Assembly: GCA_016861105.1 (NCBI GenBank)
Contig: BOKS01000010.1
Location: 62,001-126,000, forward strand
Direction of reading: 5' to 3'
Source of the DNA: Betaproteobacteria bacterium
GTDB taxonomy: Bacteria; Pseudomonadota; Gammaproteobacteria; Burkholderiales; Casimicrobiaceae
DNA length: 64,000 bases
In this document: one piece after another, positions 20,693 to 30,279 of the stretch
Layout: each line of letters begins with the position of its first letter
How positions within the stretch are numbered: position 1 is the stretch's first letter
Program-made: the position numbers and the translations under genes
The notes under the pieces: model-generated
Seen by the model: the letters and a program-made list of their open reading frames with translations, nothing else
The model's database searches: none
Told to the model about the DNA's origin: nothing

Positions 20693-21451
20693 TCAGCGCG
20701 CGGCAGATCGCTGCGTGCGCGGCGACGCGGCGGGCCGCGCGCACGCGGCGTCGCGCGCGACCTCGCCCAGAAGGATCAGCACCGGGCCGCCGCCGCGCCG
20801 TGCGGCCAGCGCAGGCAGCTCGGCCAGCACGCCGCCGTGGCTGCGGACGCCGGGGCGGGACGCGCTCTCGATCACCAGGACCGGGCGCTCGCGCGGCACG
20901 CCGTGGGCGGCGAGCGCCGCGGCGACCGCCTCGGCGTCCCCGGCTCCCATGTACACCGCCACGGTGTCGGCCCCGGCCGCCGCCCGCGCCCACGCGTGCG
21001 GCGGCTCGCCCTCGCCGCAGCGCGGCGTGACGAACGCGACGCTGCGCGCCACGCCGCGGCGGGTCAGCGAGACCCGGAGGTCGGCGGCCGCCGCGAGCGC
21101 CGCGGTGACGCCCGGGACGACCTCGACCTCGACGCCGGCTGCGGCGAGCGCGTCGAGCTCCTCCTGCGCGCGGCCGAACAGCAGCGGGTCGCCGCCCTTG
21201 AGGCGCACCACCACCTCGTGGCGCGACGCCGCGTCGACGAGGCGCTTGTTGATGAACCGCTGCGACGTCGAGTGCGCCCCGCAGCGCTTGCCCACCGCGA
21301 TCCTGGTCGCCTTCGCGGCGAGCGCGAGGATGTCCCCCTCGACGAGCGCGTCGTGGAAGACGACGTCCGCCGCCGCGAGGAGCCGCGCGGCGCGCAGCGT
21401 CAGCAGGTCCGCGGCGCCGGGCCCCGCCCCGACGAGGTAGACGCGGCCCAC
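20693..21451 (-). CDS. cobA: Uroporphyrinogen-III C-methyltransferase
   Basis: VGRVYLVGAGPGAADLLTLRAARLLAAADVVFHDALV; VVVRLKGGDPLLFGRAQEELDAL; EVVPGVTAALAAAADLRVSLTRRGVARS; GTG start one base after the reductase stop. Confidence 0.95.
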   Translation of the reverse strand: MGRVYLVGAGPGAADLLTLRAARLLAAADVVFHDALVEGDILALAAKATRIAVGKRCGAHSTSQRFINKRLVDAASRHEVVVRLKGGDPLLFGRAQEELDALAAAGVEVEVVPGVTAALAAAADLRVSLTRRGVARSVAFVTPRCGEGEPPHAWARAAAGADTVAVYMGAGDAEAVAAALAAHGVPRERPVLVIESASRPGVRSHGGVLAELPALAARRGGGPVLILLGEVARDAACARPAASPRTQRSAAR

Positions 21452-21452
21452 G

Positions 21453-23621
21453 TCAGGCGACCGCCGCGCCGGCGGGTGCCGTTCCCGGCCGGCGGACGAA
21501 CCGCAGCGGCGCCGCGGCAGCCGGCACCGGGATCGCCGCTGCGATGTCGAGCTGCGGGTCGCGCTCGACGCATGCGCGGGCCGCCTCCGCCACCCACGCG
21601 TCGATCGCCGCGTAGGCCGCGGCGCGCCCGCGCGCCTGCGCCTCGCGTGCGAGCGCGTCGGCGAGCGCGGCGAGATCGGCGGCAAGCGCGCCGGGCGCCC
21701 GCCCCCCGAGTGCCTCGGCGAGCGCGCCCAGATCGTGGATCACTCTGCGTACCCGGAACGAGGGCGCCGGGTCGAACAGGTCGTGCAGCCCCTGCGCGAC
21801 GAGGCGCAGCTGCGCCCGCGCGCACGCGACCGCGTCGTCGTCGCGCCCCTGCGCGTGGAACGCATCGCGATAGCGGCGCTCGTGCGCCGACGCGTAGAAG
21901 GCGGCGCCGATGAACACCTGGGACACGCCGGCGCACTCGCCGCCGCCGAGCTGCGCCACCTTGAAGTCGGAGGCGCCGTCGACGTCGCGCAGCACCGCGG
22001 GCAGGTCGTCCGCGCCGACGGCGACGAGGTCGGCGAGCAGCGCGTCGAAGTACGCGGCCTCCTGGCGGTGCACCCAGTCGAAGAAGCGCTCGCCCGCCGC
22101 GGCGCCGGCGCGATAGGCCTCGCCGACGCGCGCGACCGCGCGTTCCGTCCGCGCGACGGGCACCGACGGCCCCTTGCGGGCGAGCCGGCCGCCGCCGGTG
22201 CCGTCGCCGCCGAGGTAGAGCTGGTAGTGCGGCACCAGGCGCTCGTGCAGGCGCCGCCCCTCCCCGTAGAGGCCGATGTCGCCCGTCTCCGGCTGCGCGC
22301 AGCCGTTGTGGCAGCCGGAGACGCGCACGCGCAGGTCGCCCGCGAGACCGGCGAGCCTGGGCGCGAGGCCCTGGCTCGACGTGATGCCGAGGCGGCACGT
22401 CGAGGTGCCGGGGCACGCGACCACGTCGTCGCCGGGCCGCGGCAGTCCGAGTCCGATCGCGTCCAGGCCGGCGATCACGAGGTCGAGCTTCTGCACCGGC
22501 ACGTTGCGCAGCACGAAGTTCTGGTCCTGCGTCGTGCGCACCTCGTCGAGCCCGTGGCGCCGCATGAGGACGGCCAGTCCGGTGAGGTTCTCGGGACTCG
22601 CGTGGCCGAGCGCGACGGCAACGGGCACGGCCACCTGCCGCGGCTGACGCTGCGGGAAGGGCGCGCGCGGGGCGCCGGGCCCGGGCGCCGCGGCGGCCGG
22701 CGACGCCGCGAACCACTCGCCGGCGTAGTGCGTGCGCGAGGCGTGCGCCGCGCGTGCGCGCGCGAAGGCCTCCCGCCAGCGCAGCCGGAAGCCCTCCTCG
22801 CCGAACCGCTCGACGAGGAACTTGATGCGCGACTTCGCGCGCTTGCTGCGGTCGGAGTGCGTGTTGTGCAGCTCGATCACCGCCTCCATCGCCGGGACGA
22901 GCTCCGCCTCCGGGACGAAGTCGGCGACGACGATCGCCTCGCGCGGCTTGTGCCCGAGCCCGCCGCCGGCGAGCAGACGGAAGCCGCGCTCGCCCTCGCG
23001 GCGCGTGGCCACCACGCCCAGATCGTGCAGCAGCCCCTGGCCGCAGTCGCTCTCGCAGCCCGAGAAGCTGATCTTGAACTTGCGCGGCATCTGCTGGTTG
23101 AGCGGGTTGCGCAGGAAGTAGCGCGCCGCGTGCATCAGGTGCCCGTTGACGTCGGTGCGCTCCTTCGGGCACGCGCCGGCCATCGGGCACGCCGTCATGT
23201 TGCGCACGGTGTGGCCGCAGGCCTCGCGCGTCGTCAGCCCGGCGCGGGCGAGCCGGCGCATCGCCTCGGGTGTCTCGCCGAGCGGGATCGAGTGGATCTG
23301 GATCGACTCGCGCGTGGTGACGTGCGCGTGCGGCGCCTCGGCCCGCGAGTGGCGCGCGACCACGTCGGCGATCGCGTCGAGCTGGGCCGGCGCGAGCCGT
23401 CCGCCGGGGACCTTGACGCGGAGCATGTGCACGCCCGGCTGGCGCTGCCCGTAGCAGCCCTGCTGCAGCCGCACGGCCGTGAAACGGTCCTCGGGGATCG
23501 CGCCGCCGGCGAAGCGCGCGACGGCCTCCGCGTAGCGGTCGATCTCGGCCAGGTCGGCAAGCTCGCGGGACGTGCCGTCGGCCAGCGGCGGCGGTGGTTC
23601 GAATCGGTCGGTCGCGCCCAT
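21453..23621 (-). CDS. Sirohaem-dependent nitrite/sulfite reductase with C-terminal extension
   Basis: TACPMAGACP + SGCESDC and CPGTSTC + SGCHNGC motifs; ferrodoxin-like N-domain; ORF extends to 23636 but MGATDRFE at 23621 is the likelier start. Confidence 0.92.
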   Translation of the reverse strand: MGATDRFEPPPPLADGTSRELADLAEIDRYAEAVARFAGGAIPEDRFTAVRLQQGCYGQRQPGVHMLRVKVPGGRLAPAQLDAIADVVARHSRAEAPHAHVTTRESIQIHSIPLGETPEAMRRLARAGLTTREACGHTVRNMTACPMAGACPKERTDVNGHLMHAARYFLRNPLNQQMPRKFKISFSGCESDCGQGLLHDLGVVATRREGERGFRLLAGGGLGHKPREAIVVADFVPEAELVPAMEAVIELHNTHSDRSKRAKSRIKFLVERFGEEGFRLRWREAFARARAAHASRTHYAGEWFAASPAAAAPGPGAPRAPFPQRQPRQVAVPVAVALGHASPENLTGLAVLMRRHGLDEVRTTQDQNFVLRNVPVQKLDLVIAGLDAIGLGLPRPGDDVVACPGTSTCRLGITSSQGLAPRLAGLAGDLRVRVSGCHNGCAQPETGDIGLYGEGRRLHERLVPHYQLYLGGDGTGGGRLARKGPSVPVARTERAVARVGEAYRAGAAAGERFFDWVHRQEAAYFDALLADLVAVGADDLPAVLRDVDGASDFKVAQLGGGECAGVSQVFIGAAFYASAHERRYRDAFHAQGRDDDAVACARAQLRLVAQGLHDLFDPAPSFRVRRVIHDLGALAEALGGRAPGALAADLAALADALAREAQARGRAAAYAAIDAWVAEAARACVERDPQLDIAAAIPVPAAAAPLRFVRRPGTAPAGAAVA

Positions 23622-23769
23622 CGCGGTTCGGTCCAATGGATCGGACCGCCATGGTGCCGGCGTGCGTCAGAACCCGGAAGAAACCATTCGCGCTAGCGAT
23701 ATGCCCGGACGTCGCGATACCGGCCGGCGCCGCGCGTCGTCGCGGTCCTCGCGGCCCGCCCGTGTCCGC

Positions 23770-24450
23770 TCACGCCATCGTGCGGAACACCTTGAGCTGG
23801 CAGCGCAACCCGGCGAGCTCGCCCGTGGTGACGCTTCCGGCCAGCCGCGACAGGTCGATGCGCCACTGGCTCGACGCGCCGGGAATCAGCCCGGCGTCGG
23901 CGACCATCAGTCCCATCACGGTCGCCGTCACCCACTGCCCCGCGGGGACGGTGACGACCGATCCGACGCCCGTCCCGACGGGCAGGAACGTGGTCCCGTC
24001 GAAGCTGCGGCTCAGCGCGAGCTGGACCTCCGCGGCGTCGGCACCGCCGTGCAGCCAGACGACGGCGACGACGTGCGCGAAATGGAGATTGCCGGTGGAG
24101 ACGGGCGCCGAGGCGGTCGTGCACGCGGCCACGCCCGGGCCGTCGAGGTCGCCGGAGGGCGCGGCCGCCGACTCGGTGAGGATGGCGGACGTGTACGTGG
24201 CCTCGGCCATCCGGCGGAGGAACAGCACCATCTGGGCGCGCGTCACCGGATCGTTCGGACAGAAGATCGAGCCGTCGGCGCACCCCTTCGTGATGTTGGC
24301 GTTCTTGGCCCAGACGGCATCCGTGCAGAAGCTGTCGTAGTAGAAGACGTCCTCGAACGGCGAGGGGTCGTCGCCGCAGTCGAGCGCGAACGCTTCCTCG
24401 CCGGACACGAGCGCGGCCGCGGCGAACATCAGGAGGAACAGACGACGCAT
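23770..24450 (-). CDS. Secreted SLH (S-layer homology) motif protein, paralogue A
   Basis: Signal peptide; PSPFEDVFYYDSFCTDAVWAKNANITKGCADGSIFCPNDPVTRAQMVLFLRRM SLH-like motif; near-colinear with the adjacent gene. Confidence 0.75.
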   Translation of the reverse strand: MRRLFLLMFAAAALVSGEEAFALDCGDDPSPFEDVFYYDSFCTDAVWAKNANITKGCADGSIFCPNDPVTRAQMVLFLRRMAEATYTSAILTESAAAPSGDLDGPGVAACTTASAPVSTGNLHFAHVVAVVWLHGGADAAEVQLALSRSFDGTTFLPVGTGVGSVVTVPAGQWVTATVMGLMVADAGLIPGASSQWRIDLSRLAGSVTTGELAGLRCQLKVFRTMA

Positions 24451-24496
24451 CGACGTCTCCTCGAGGCGGGCAGGGATCGGACGCGCTCGGGCCGCC

Positions 24497-25177
24497 TTAC
24501 GACGGCGGCACCGGCTCCATCGACCGGAACACCTTGAGCTGGCAACGCATCCCCGCGAGCTCGCCCGTCGTGGCGCTTCCCGCGGCGCGGGCGAGGTCGA
24601 TCCGCCAGCGGTACGTGGATCCGACGAGCATCGGAACCGCGGGCGCCATCACCGATCCGTTCACCCACTGCCCGGCCGGCACGGACAGGATGGGGTTCAC
24701 CGTGCTCGCCGGGACGAAGCCACCCCCGTTCGCGCTCCGGCTGACCGCGACCTGGACGTCGGCACCGGTCGCCCCGCCGAGCAGCGACACGACCGCGACG
24801 ACGTGCGAGGCATGCTCGTTGAGTCCGGGCGCCGGCACGTTCGCGGTCGTGCAGGCGGCCACGCCCGTGGTGTCGAGATCGCCCGACGGCGCGGCCGACG
24901 ACTCGGTCAGGATGGCCGCGGGAAACGTCGCTTCGGCCATCCGCCGCAGGAACAGCACCATCTGCGCGCGGGTGACCGGATCGGACGGGCAGAAGACCCC
25001 GATGGTGCAGCCCACCGTGATGTTCGCGTTCTTCGCCCACGTCGCGTCGCTGCAGAAGGAGTCGCCCGGTGCGACGTCGGAGAACGGGCTGGCGCCGGCG
25101 CACGGATCGGCCGAGGCCGGCAGAGCCACGCACAGCGCGGCGAGCGGGAGCCATGCAGCACGTGGCGAGCACTTCAT
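24497..25177 (-). CDS. Secreted SLH (S-layer homology) motif protein, paralogue B
   Basis: SPFSDVAPGDSFCSDATWAKNANITVGCTIGVFCPSDPVTRAQMVLFLRRMAEA; same length (226 aa) and shared C-terminus TTGELAGMRCQLKVFRSM. Confidence 0.75.
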   Translation of the reverse strand: MKCSPRAAWLPLAALCVALPASADPCAGASPFSDVAPGDSFCSDATWAKNANITVGCTIGVFCPSDPVTRAQMVLFLRRMAEATFPAAILTESSAAPSGDLDTTGVAACTTANVPAPGLNEHASHVVAVVSLLGGATGADVQVAVSRSANGGGFVPASTVNPILSVPAGQWVNGSVMAPAVPMLVGSTYRWRIDLARAAGSATTGELAGMRCQLKVFRSMEPVPPS

Positions 25178-25377
25178 CGAAGGCCTCCTTGCGCTGGATC
25201 GGAACGGCGCGGCCTGCGGCGACCCGCCGGCGTCCGCGCCGGCAGTCTACCGCCGTTCACCGCGAAGTGGGGTCGCCGCCGGCCGCCCCCGGCACCGGCA
25301 CGGGGCTGCGCGGTGCGAACCAATGGGGCGGCCCGCCCGTCTATCCGTGGTCCTCCGCGTAGTACGCTCCTGCCGCC

Positions 25378-26949
25378 GTGCGCCCGCTCCGCTTCGACAA
25401 CCGCTTCGCCCGCGACCTGCCCGGCGACCCCGTGCTGCAGCCCGGCCGGCGCCAGGTGCACGGCGCGCTCTACTCGCACGTGCAGCCGAGCCCGGTGGCC
25501 GCCCCGCGACTGGTCGCCTGGTCGCCCGAGTGCGCGGCGCTCGTGGGCTGGAGCGAGGCCGACGTGCGCGCGCCGCGCTTCACGCAGGTGATGGCGGGCA
25601 ACGCGCTGCTCGAGGGCATGCAGCCGATCGCCGCGAACTACGGCGGCCACCAGTTCGGCCAGTGGGCGGGGCAACTCGGCGACGGGCGCGCGATCACGCT
25701 CGGCGAGGTCGTGAACGACGCCGGCGAGCGCTGGGAGCTGCAGCTCAAGGGGGCCGGACCGACGCCGTACTCGCGCACGGCGGACGGTCGCGCCGTGCTG
25801 CGCTCGTCGGTCCGCGAGTTCCTGTGCAGCGAGGCGATGCACCACCTCGGCGTGCCGACGACGCGCGCGCTGTGCCTGGTCGCCACCGGCGAGGCGGTCG
25901 TGCGCGACATGTTCTACGACGGCCGCCCGCGCGCCGAGCCGGGCGCGGTCGTCTGCCGCGTCGCCCCGTCGTTCATCCGCTTCGGCAACTTCGAGCTGCC
26001 CGCGTCGCGCGACGACCGCGCGCTGCTCGCGCGCCTGGTCGACTTCACGATCCGCCGCGACTTCCCGCACCTCGCGCAGGACGGGGGCGAGCCCGACGAG
26101 GGCGTGCGCGCGCGCTGGTTCGCCGAGGTGTGCGAGCGCACCGCCGTCATGGTCGCGCACTGGATGCGCGTCGGCTTCGTCCACGGCGTGATGAACACCG
26201 ACAACATGTCCGTCCTCGGGCTCACGATCGACTACGGCCCGTACGGCTGGATCGACGACTTCGACCTCGACTGGACGCCGAACACCACCGACGCCGGCGG
26301 CCGCCGCTACCGCTTCGGCCACCAGCCGCAGATCGCCTACTGGAACCTGACGCGGCTGGCCGGCGCCCTCGCACCGCTGTTCGCGTCGCACGACCCGCTG
26401 CACGACGCGCTCGCGCGCTACGAGCACGTCTACGTCGACGCGTACCGCGCGAACGTCGCGGCGAAGCTCGGGCTGGCCGCGTGCGCCGACGACGACGTGG
26501 CGCTGATGCACGACCTCTACGCGCTGCTGAAGGCCGCGGAGGTCGACATGACGATCTTCTTCCGCGGCCTGGCCGACGTGGACCCCGACGCGCCGTCGCT
26601 CGCACCGCTGGCCGGGGCGTTCTACGACGGCGCGAAGCGCGACGCGAACGCCCCGGCGTTCGACGCGTGGCTCGCGCGGCACGCCGCGCGGGTGAAGGCC
26701 GACGCGCGCGATTCCCGCGAGCGCCGCGCGGCGATGCAGCGCGTCAATCCGCGCTACGTGCTGCGCAACTGGCTCGCGCAGGAGGCGATCGACCGCGCGG
26801 AAGCGGGCGACGACGCGGGCATCCACGAGCTGCTCGACGTGATGCGCCGGCCCTACGACGACCAGTCCGGGCGCGAGCGCTTCGCCGCGAAGCGGCCCGA
26901 CTGGGCGCGCGACCGCGCCGGCTGCTCGATGCTCTCCTGCAGCTCCTGA
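25378..26949 (+). CDS. selO: Protein adenylyltransferase SelO (YdiU/UPF0061)
   Basis: [86 protein letters not shown] start. Confidence 0.96.
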   Translation: MRPLRFDNRFARDLPGDPVLQPGRRQVHGALYSHVQPSPVAAPRLVAWSPECAALVGWSEADVRAPRFTQVMAGNALLEGMQPIAANYGGHQFGQWAGQLGDGRAITLGEVVNDAGERWELQLKGAGPTPYSRTADGRAVLRSSVREFLCSEAMHHLGVPTTRALCLVATGEAVVRDMFYDGRPRAEPGAVVCRVAPSFIRFGNFELPASRDDRALLARLVDFTIRRDFPHLAQDGGEPDEGVRARWFAEVCERTAVMVAHWMRVGFVHGVMNTDNMSVLGLTIDYGPYGWIDDFDLDWTPNTTDAGGRRYRFGHQPQIAYWNLTRLAGALAPLFASHDPLHDALARYEHVYVDAYRANVAAKLGLAACADDDVALMHDLYALLKAAEVDMTIFFRGLADVDPDAPSLAPLAGAFYDGAKRDANAPAFDAWLARHAARVKADARDSRERRAAMQRVNPRYVLRNWLAQEAIDRAEAGDDAGIHELLDVMRRPYDDQSGRERFAAKRPDWARDRAGCSMLSCSS

Positions 26950-26998
26950 GCGCAGACGCGCCGGCGCGACGCGCGCGGCCGATGCGGTTGCGGCGCCG

Positions 26999-28360
26999 TC
27001 AGCGCGCGACCGCGAATGCGCGCGCCAGCACCCTGTCGGCGACCTTGCGACCGAGCTCCTGCCCGGCGTCGACGTCGAAGCGGTAGTGGATGCCGGCCCA
27101 GACGCGGGCCTCGCCCGCCTCGCGTCCGCGGGCGAGGAGCGCCTCGCGGTCGCCGGGAAACGCCGCCGCGAGGATGCTCGACGCAGCAGCCGAGAGGCAG
27201 CCGTGGGCCGCCGGATAGCTGGGATGGTTCGGCGGCGGGAAGATCGTCCTGACGTCGGCGTCCAGCTGCGACGGCCGGATGGTCCAGTAATGGAACTTCG
27301 CATCCCAGCATGCGATCGCCGCGTCGGCGAACGCGACGTTGAGCGCGGCGAGCACGCGCGACGAGACCCGCGCGTCGTAGGCGTCTGCGTACTCGAGCAG
27401 CTTCGTGCGCGCGAGCTCGTTCCACAGCGCGTGGGCGCGCGCGCCGCCGAACACCTCCCAGTAGACGGCGCGGTGCTGCATCTTCGGCGATCGCTGGATC
27501 GACTTCAGCTCGGCGAGGTCCGCGCGCACGCGCTCCGAGTCGTGCGCCGGGGGTGCGGGCGGGCGCAGCTCGTCCGGCCGCGCGAGCACCCACGCCCGCC
27601 ACGTGGCGGCCGCCGGGGCGACGGGGTTCTGCCCGCGCCATCGCCCCTCGCCGCCGGGCACGCTGCCGGTCCACTTCGCGTCCGAGCCGTCGGCGCGGCC
27701 GCGCGCGATCGCCAGGCCCGCCACGGCGCGGCCGATCGCGCGGCCGGCCGCGACGTCGCTGGGGAATTCGATGCCGGCGACGATGCGCGAGCGCGCCGCC
27801 TCCTCGGCCAGCGTGTCGAAGGTCTTCGCGCGCCCGGGGAACAGATAGCCGAGCACGTCGCCCGCGGCGGCGGCGGCCGCAGCGAACGCCGAAGGGTACG
27901 ACCCGGTGGCCGGCTGCGCGAGCACGGGCGTCCACGCGGGATCGACGTCGAGCGGCCGCGGTCGCCGGAAGACCCGCTGCTTCGCCGACGCGACGGCCAC
28001 CGCGTCGTCGATCGCCGCATGCAGGAGTGCGAGGTGGCGGGCCGCCAGCGGCAGGGTCACGAAATCGTCGAGCAGCGCGTCGATGGCGAGCTCGTTCCAG
28101 CGGTACGCGGGCCCGCCGACGTTCCACCAGCGCGCCCGCGCGACGTCGGCGTGGGTCCGCTTCGCGGCGATCGCCGTCAGTTCCGCGAGCTCCCGCTGCG
28201 TGTCGGCGGGCGGCGCCGGCACGTCCGGATCGCCATCGGCGGGTTGCAGCCACCCGGTCGCCGACGGCACGAGCGCGGGTCCGGCGGCCGGCGGCATCGT
28301 GCTCCAGAGGATCGACACGGCGGCGCCAACGAGACCAAGAAGGCAGCGCGAAGAACGCAT
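26999..28360 (-). CDS. Secreted PAP2/vanadium haloperoxidase-superfamily protein with two PAP2-like halves
   Basis: Second half: KFHYWTIRP...SYPAAHG...ARVWAGIHYRFDVDAG; first half: SYPSAFA...SRIVAGIEFPSDVAAG. Confidence 0.82.
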   Translation of the reverse strand: MRSSRCLLGLVGAAVSILWSTMPPAAGPALVPSATGWLQPADGDPDVPAPPADTQRELAELTAIAAKRTHADVARARWWNVGGPAYRWNELAIDALLDDFVTLPLAARHLALLHAAIDDAVAVASAKQRVFRRPRPLDVDPAWTPVLAQPATGSYPSAFAAAAAAAGDVLGYLFPGRAKTFDTLAEEAARSRIVAGIEFPSDVAAGRAIGRAVAGLAIARGRADGSDAKWTGSVPGGEGRWRGQNPVAPAAATWRAWVLARPDELRPPAPPAHDSERVRADLAELKSIQRSPKMQHRAVYWEVFGGARAHALWNELARTKLLEYADAYDARVSSRVLAALNVAFADAAIACWDAKFHYWTIRPSQLDADVRTIFPPPNHPSYPAAHGCLSAAASSILAAAFPGDREALLARGREAGEARVWAGIHYRFDVDAGQELGRKVADRVLARAFAVAR

Positions 28361-28496
28361 GGCAGGCTCCGTCGGGCAGGTGCCACGAGCATGCGGCGTG
28401 CGGAGCGTGGGCCGCTATGCGGATTCCGCTGCACTGTGCGCAAGGCGCCGCGCGGTGCTAGAGTCCCCCGGTCGCTTGCTGGTGGTCGAGGCACGG

Positions 28497-29675
28497 ATGG
28501 CAGCGGCAGGAGGCACGCCGCGGCGCGTGGCCGCGGCAGGTCGTGGTCCGGAGCGCGGCGCGGCGATGCCGGGCGACGTCGCACGCGCGCTGGCGTGGCT
28601 GCGGGGCCATCTGCACGAGCCGGTGCGGCTCGACCAGCTGGCGGCCGTGGCCGGCACGACGCCGCGCACGCTCGAAACGCACTTCAGGCAGTGCCTGGGC
28701 GCGACGCCTCTCGGCTGGGCGCGCCACATGCGGCTGGTGCGCGCACGCCGTGCGCTCGAGTCCGCGCCCGCGCGCGGCAACGTCACGCGCGTCGCCACCG
28801 ACTGCGGCTTCGCGCAGCTGGGGCGCTTCGCCGTGGCCTACCGTCGCGCCTTCGGCGAGTCGCCTTCGCAGACGCTGCGGCGCGCCCGCGCCGGCACCGC
28901 GCGCGACGTCGACGACGAGGCGCTGCGCCTGACCTGGGCGGCGGTTCCCGCGTGCTTCGCGGTCGATCCCCATCACTGCGAGCAGGCGCTCGCGGATCTC
29001 GCGCAGGCGCAGGCACGGGCCCCGGCGTACGGCCTGCCGAAGGCGCTGGCGGCGTGGTGCTGGAGCCAGCGCGCGGCCCAGCACTTCGGCAGCGCGCCGG
29101 CCGACGACATGGCACGGGCGATCCGCCTGGCCGATGCCGCGACGGCCCTCGCGCCGTCCGACCCGCTGGCGCTCACGGTCGCCAGCGGCGCCTATGCGCT
29201 GGCCCGCCGGATCGACGACGCCGAGCGCATGGTCGAAAGGGCGCTGGCGCTGGATCCCCTGTCGCCGTTCGCCTGGCTGCGACGCGGCTGGTTGTCGGTG
29301 TACGCGGGCGAGGCCGATGCGGCGATCCGCGAGCTCCAGGCGGCCCTCCGCGGCCTGCCCGTCGAGCCGGTGCGGCACCTGGCGTTGATCGGCATCGGCT
29401 TCGCGCACTTCGTGGCCGGCCGCAACGACCGCGCGCGGGCGTGGGTCCAGTCCGGCGTCGCGGCCGCGCCCGCGTGCTTCTGGGCCGAGCGCGTCGTCGC
29501 CGCCGCGGCGACGCTCGCAGGGTCGCGCGCCGACGGCAGGCGCGTGGTGCGTCGCCTGCACAGGCGCGACCCGTCGCTCACCGTGGCGATCGCCGAGGCG
29601 GCGTGGCCGTTTCCCCGCGCCGCCGCCGCGCGGCTCGCGGAAGGCCTCGCGGAGGCGGGACTGACGCGCGGGTGA
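28497..29675 (+). CDS. AraC-type HTH regulator with C-terminal TPR-like repeats
   Basis: LAWLRGHLHEPVRLDQLAAVAGTTPRTLETHFRQCLGATPLGWARHMRLVRARRAL...FAQLGRFAVAYRRAFGESPSQTLRRARAG followed by helical repeat region (DPLALTVASGAYALARRIDDAERMVERALALDP). Confidence 0.8.
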   Translation: MAAAGGTPRRVAAAGRGPERGAAMPGDVARALAWLRGHLHEPVRLDQLAAVAGTTPRTLETHFRQCLGATPLGWARHMRLVRARRALESAPARGNVTRVATDCGFAQLGRFAVAYRRAFGESPSQTLRRARAGTARDVDDEALRLTWAAVPACFAVDPHHCEQALADLAQAQARAPAYGLPKALAAWCWSQRAAQHFGSAPADDMARAIRLADAATALAPSDPLALTVASGAYALARRIDDAERMVERALALDPLSPFAWLRRGWLSVYAGEADAAIRELQAALRGLPVEPVRHLALIGIGFAHFVAGRNDRARAWVQSGVAAAPACFWAERVVAAAATLAGSRADGRRVVRRLHRRDPSLTVAIAEAAWPFPRAAAARLAEGLAEAGLTRG

Positions 29676-29800
29676 CGCGGGCGCCCGCGCATCGTGCGCG
29701 CCCGCCGCGACGGCGCGGACGGTCGGCGCGGCACCGCCGTCGCGAGCCGGGAAGCGAACGCGGTCCGGCCTTCAGCGCGCCCCGCAGCGCACGCGCCGAT

Positions 29801-30160
29801 TCAGTGCGCTGTCCTGCGGCCGTGCCCGAGGTCGCCCGCCGCGTACAGCGCCCACGCCGCGAGGGCGACGATCGCCGCGCCGGCGGCGACGCTGCTCGCC
29901 ATCAGCGGCCGGCTCGCGGCGTAGCCCAGCACCCACGGCGACACGACGAGCCACAGGCCGAGGGCGCCCATCGCCCACTCCTCCCACGCGGCGGGCGTGT
30001 CGAGGTCGATGGCCGCGAGCACCACGACCAGGATGCCGACCGCGAGCGCATTCCACATCGCGGCCGGCAGCGCGTCGGCCACGCCGAGCACCCACGGCGA
30101 CGCGGCGATCCACACGCCCAGCACCAGGCTCACCATGTCCTGCCAGCGAAACGTGCTCAT
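29801..30160 (-). CDS. SPW repeat membrane protein
   Basis: WQDMVSLVLGVWIAASPWVLG and WAMGALGLWLVVSPWVLGYA, two SPW repeats. Confidence 0.85.
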   Translation of the reverse strand: MSTFRWQDMVSLVLGVWIAASPWVLGVADALPAAMWNALAVGILVVVLAAIDLDTPAAWEEWAMGALGLWLVVSPWVLGYAASRPLMASSVAAGAAIVALAAWALYAAGDLGHGRRTAH

Positions 30161-30279
30161 GACGTCCTCCTCTCTCGGGCGTTGCGCCCGCAAAGTCTTG
30201 GACGCGCCGGCAGGACGATGCGTTCGCCGCAGGCCGGCGCCCGCCCCCGCCTGCGGCGCCCGCGGGGCCTCCCTCGCGC

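Noticed and set aside
25378-26949. SelO as a novel pseudokinase-like system
   Set aside because: All motifs match the known SelO/YdiU protein AMPylator family
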